NCBI RefSeq assembly: GCF_000466985.1
Contig: NZ_BATC01000004.1
Coordinates: 1-64,000 of the forward strand
DNA: 64,000 bases
Direction of reading: 5' to 3'
Source of the DNA: Brevundimonas abyssalis TAR-001
GTDB taxonomy: Bacteria > Pseudomonadota > Alphaproteobacteria > Caulobacterales > Caulobacteraceae
Shown here: in pieces, positions 62,265 to 64,000 of the stretch
Layout of the letters: each line of letters begins with the position of its first letter
How positions within the stretch are numbered: position 1 is the stretch's first letter
The notes under the pieces: model-generated
Told to the model about the DNA's origin: nothing
What the model saw: the letters and a program-made list of their open reading frames with translations, nothing else
Database searches by the model: none
Program-made: the position numbers and the translations under genes

Positions 62265-64000
62265 TCAGCCGTTTCGAGATTGCCCCCGCAGGCATTCGAT
62301 AGCCGACGCGATGGCCGCATCATCCGGTTTGGCAGATCCCCATTCCTTCCAGAAATCCCGCGTAGCGCTATCGGGTGCCACTTTGGGCATATCGAGCTTG
62401 ATCCGCGTTGGTAGAAGAACCGCATCACCCAACAACAGCGCCTCACCCGTATCAAGTAACGGCAAAATGCTCGTCAGCCCCGCCAGCGAATCCGGCATCA
62501 GGCGCTTGATGACGCCCTGATCGGTTTCATTCGTCAGGCGCAGAGCCAAGAAATTATTGCACTGGCTCAGGATCGTCCGGCTGACATCCGACGGGCGCTG
62601 ACTCACCACCAACAACGAGAAGCCATATTTACGGCCTTCCTTGGCGATTCGCTCGAATGATCCGAGGGCTTGACGCTGGACCGCGTCAGCGTCATCGCGA
62701 ACCGGAAGATAAAGATGCGCCTCGTCGCAGAGCAGCGTAACCGGCGTCCGGGTCTTCCCGCTCATCCAGAACTGAACATCATAAAGTAGCCTCGCCAGCG
62801 TCCCCGTCACCACGGGGAGTACGTCGGCGGGCACTTCGGAGAAGTCGATAACCTTGATGCCTGTGTCATCGCCAGATTGCAGCAGTTTGAGCATCTGCGC
62901 TGAAAGCCAGTCGTATTTCATCGCAGCAGGTGGCGGTGCGAACATGAAACCGTAGCGACGATCGTCCAGCTTTGCTTCGAGGCGCGACAGGAACCGCGTC
63001 AGCTTGTCCTCCCATTCCCCCTTCACCGGTCCAGTCTTACCAACGCCTTTTGTGGTGTTGTCTGTGTTCAGAAGCCCGACTAATTGTTTCACATCGTAGG
63101 GTATCGGTGAATCGACGGTGTATGTTTTCTTGATGTTTGCCTTACCCTCGGCGTCGAGGGTCTGTCCTTTTAGAGAGCGGACATGCAGAGTGAACCGTGA
63201 CGCCTGATTGGGGGCGTTCTGGTCGCTGCGATCGAGGATCATCGACAGCATTTCATCGCGATTAAGCAGCCAGTACGGCAGGAATAGCGTGTCGTCGCCC
63301 GGATTTTCCAGATCGCCGGGACCAGCAATGCGGAAGCGCGTGGCAAATCCTCCATTCGCTTTGTCCGCCAAGGGGGCATATTCGCCATGCATGTCGAACA
63401 CGATGATGTTCGGAAATTTTAGCTTCGCGGCCCGTTCAAGGATCAGCGCAACCGCCCAGCTTTTACCTGATCCAGTACTACCGAGAATTGCTGCGTGGCG
63501 CTGGAAGAACTTGTCGCCACTGGCAATCGCGTCGGCCGTGCGATCCGCGACGAACGTGCCGAGCTTGAGCCTTTCATCGGCGGAGAAACCGGCTCCGAGG
63601 ATGCCCATGAAGCGTTGAAGGTTCCCGCCTTCGATGACGAAGCAGTCTCTATCGATTTGCGGAAAGCTATCGGCACCGCGCTTGAAGGTATTCCTACGAT
63701 CACCCTCCACCGTTCTGAATGTCCCAATCAACACGCCTTGGATCAGGTCGGTCGGCACCGCCGCCAAAAGCCCGCCATCGGCATCTTCATCGTCCGGGCC
63801 GGGCAATTCCTCCCTGACGCTGCGGGTGACGCGCTCGGTCATGGCGATGAGATATTCGCGCTCCGTCGCGCCGCGAATGGCGATGAGCTGTCCGATGCCG
63901 ATCCGCGTGAGCAGAACGGAGTTCGTCACATCGATCGCAACACGGCTGGTATCGACCGACGCGACGCGTCCGATTTTATCCTCGTCAGCAAATTGGAGAG
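62265..64000 (-). CDS. HerA/DUF87-type ATPase, 5' end beyond window
   Basis: The frame stays open to the window edge, so the N-terminus is missing. Visible are a HAS-barrel-like start (DKIGRVASVDTSRVAID), Walker A LGSTGSGKSWAVALILE, and Walker B VTLLCDEAHLYLP. An Arg finger-like SQRPSDVSRTILSQ and the LRLTNETDQGVIKRLMP motif follow. HerA proteins form hexameric rings that pump DNA and work with nucleases; in defence islands they pair with SIR2, NurA-like or DUF4297 effectors. Any partner lies outside. It is convergent with the type IIG gene (7 bp). Confidence 0.87.
   Translation of the reverse strand, partial: LQFADEDKIGRVASVDTSRVAIDVTNSVLLTRIGIGQLIAIRGATEREYLIAMTERVTRSVREELPGPDDEDADGGLLAAVPTDLIQGVLIGTFRTVEGDRRNTFKRGADSFPQIDRDCFVIEGGNLQRFMGILGAGFSADERLKLGTFVADRTADAIASGDKFFQRHAAILGSTGSGKSWAVALILERAAKLKFPNIIVFDMHGEYAPLADKANGGFATRFRIAGPGDLENPGDDTLFLPYWLLNRDEMLSMILDRSDQNAPNQASRFTLHVRSLKGQTLDAEGKANIKKTYTVDSPIPYDVKQLVGLLNTDNTTKGVGKTGPVKGEWEDKLTRFLSRLEAKLDDRRYGFMFAPPPAAMKYDWLSAQMLKLLQSGDDTGIKVIDFSEVPADVLPVVTGTLARLLYDVQFWMSGKTRTPVTLLCDEAHLYLPVRDDADAVQRQALGSFERIAKEGRKYGFSLLVVSQRPSDVSRTILSQCNNFLALRLTNETDQGVIKRLMPDSLAGLTSILPLLDTGEALLLGDAVLLPTRIKLDMPKVAPDSATRDFWKEWGSAKPDDAAIASAIECLRGQSRNG

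Overview
This window is chromosomal DNA from a GC-rich alphaproteobacterium, most likely Caulobacterales and close to Brevundimonas or Caulobacter. The taxon call rests on four things: a CckA-type hybrid kinase beside the flagellar export genes fliQ-fliR-flhB, CtrA-type TTAAC elements upstream of fliQ and flgB, a Flp pilin gene beside fliP, and the overall gene style. No rRNA, tRNA or CRISPR array was recognised.

Layout. (1) 1-24.5 kb is core chromosome: a partial DUF3883-like gene, icd, a thioredoxin-reductase-like gene, a DUF885 hydrolase, cckA, flhB-fliR-fliQ, folE, a large PD40/amidohydrolase protein, a prolyl-4-hydroxylase-like oxygenase, fliE-flgC-flgB, fliO-fliP, a Flp pilin, mutT-argJ-ppiC and secA. 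(2) 24.5-50.9 kb is an integrative, mobilisable island inserted between the convergent genes secA and a ThDP-dependent enzyme. It is bounded by two copies of a 27-nt terminator-like palindrome, and a tyrosine recombinase lies at its right end. It carries a possible defence or toxin pair (unknown protein plus HEPN-like protein), a DUF4238 protein, a Ti-type TraA relaxase with a likely oriT, a Ros/MucR regulator without its zinc ligands, TraC/TraD-like proteins, an MNT-HEPN protein, and three metal-resistance blocks. Those blocks are czc (CDF transporters, CzcCBA, methyltransferase), a pbr-like block (lspA, MAPEG protein, MerR regulator, cytochrome c-FTR1 permease) and a mer operon (merR/TPF, an extra flavin disulfide reductase, merA). 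(3) 50.9-56.8 kb is core again: the ThDP enzyme, an entericidin, truA, fmt and katG. (4) 57.0-64.0 kb is a second foreign region, a defence island: an operator, a ribbon-helix-helix regulator, an N6-adenine methylase, a type IIG restriction-modification enzyme and, convergently, a HerA/DUF87 ATPase that runs off the window.

A recurring feature is single-base deletions, mostly in or beside short homopolymers. They break otherwise intact conserved genes (TrxR-like, folE, amidohydrolase, traA, czcA, czcC, a methyltransferase, the ThDP enzyme and the island methylase). Restoring one base per break gives full-length family members with whole-codon lengths. I read these mainly as assembly indels and annotate each gene across its break. 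The truncated CDF copy at 32.3-32.9 kb is a better candidate for a real pseudogene.

How the genes work together. The flagellar clusters encode the type III export gate (FliO/P/Q/R, FlhB) and the proximal rod (FlgB, FlgC, FliE). Two of these operons share a near-identical promoter expected to respond to CtrA, which CckA controls. The island combines mobility with efflux or detoxification of divalent metals, lead-type cations and mercury, with MerR-type operators at two divergent promoters.
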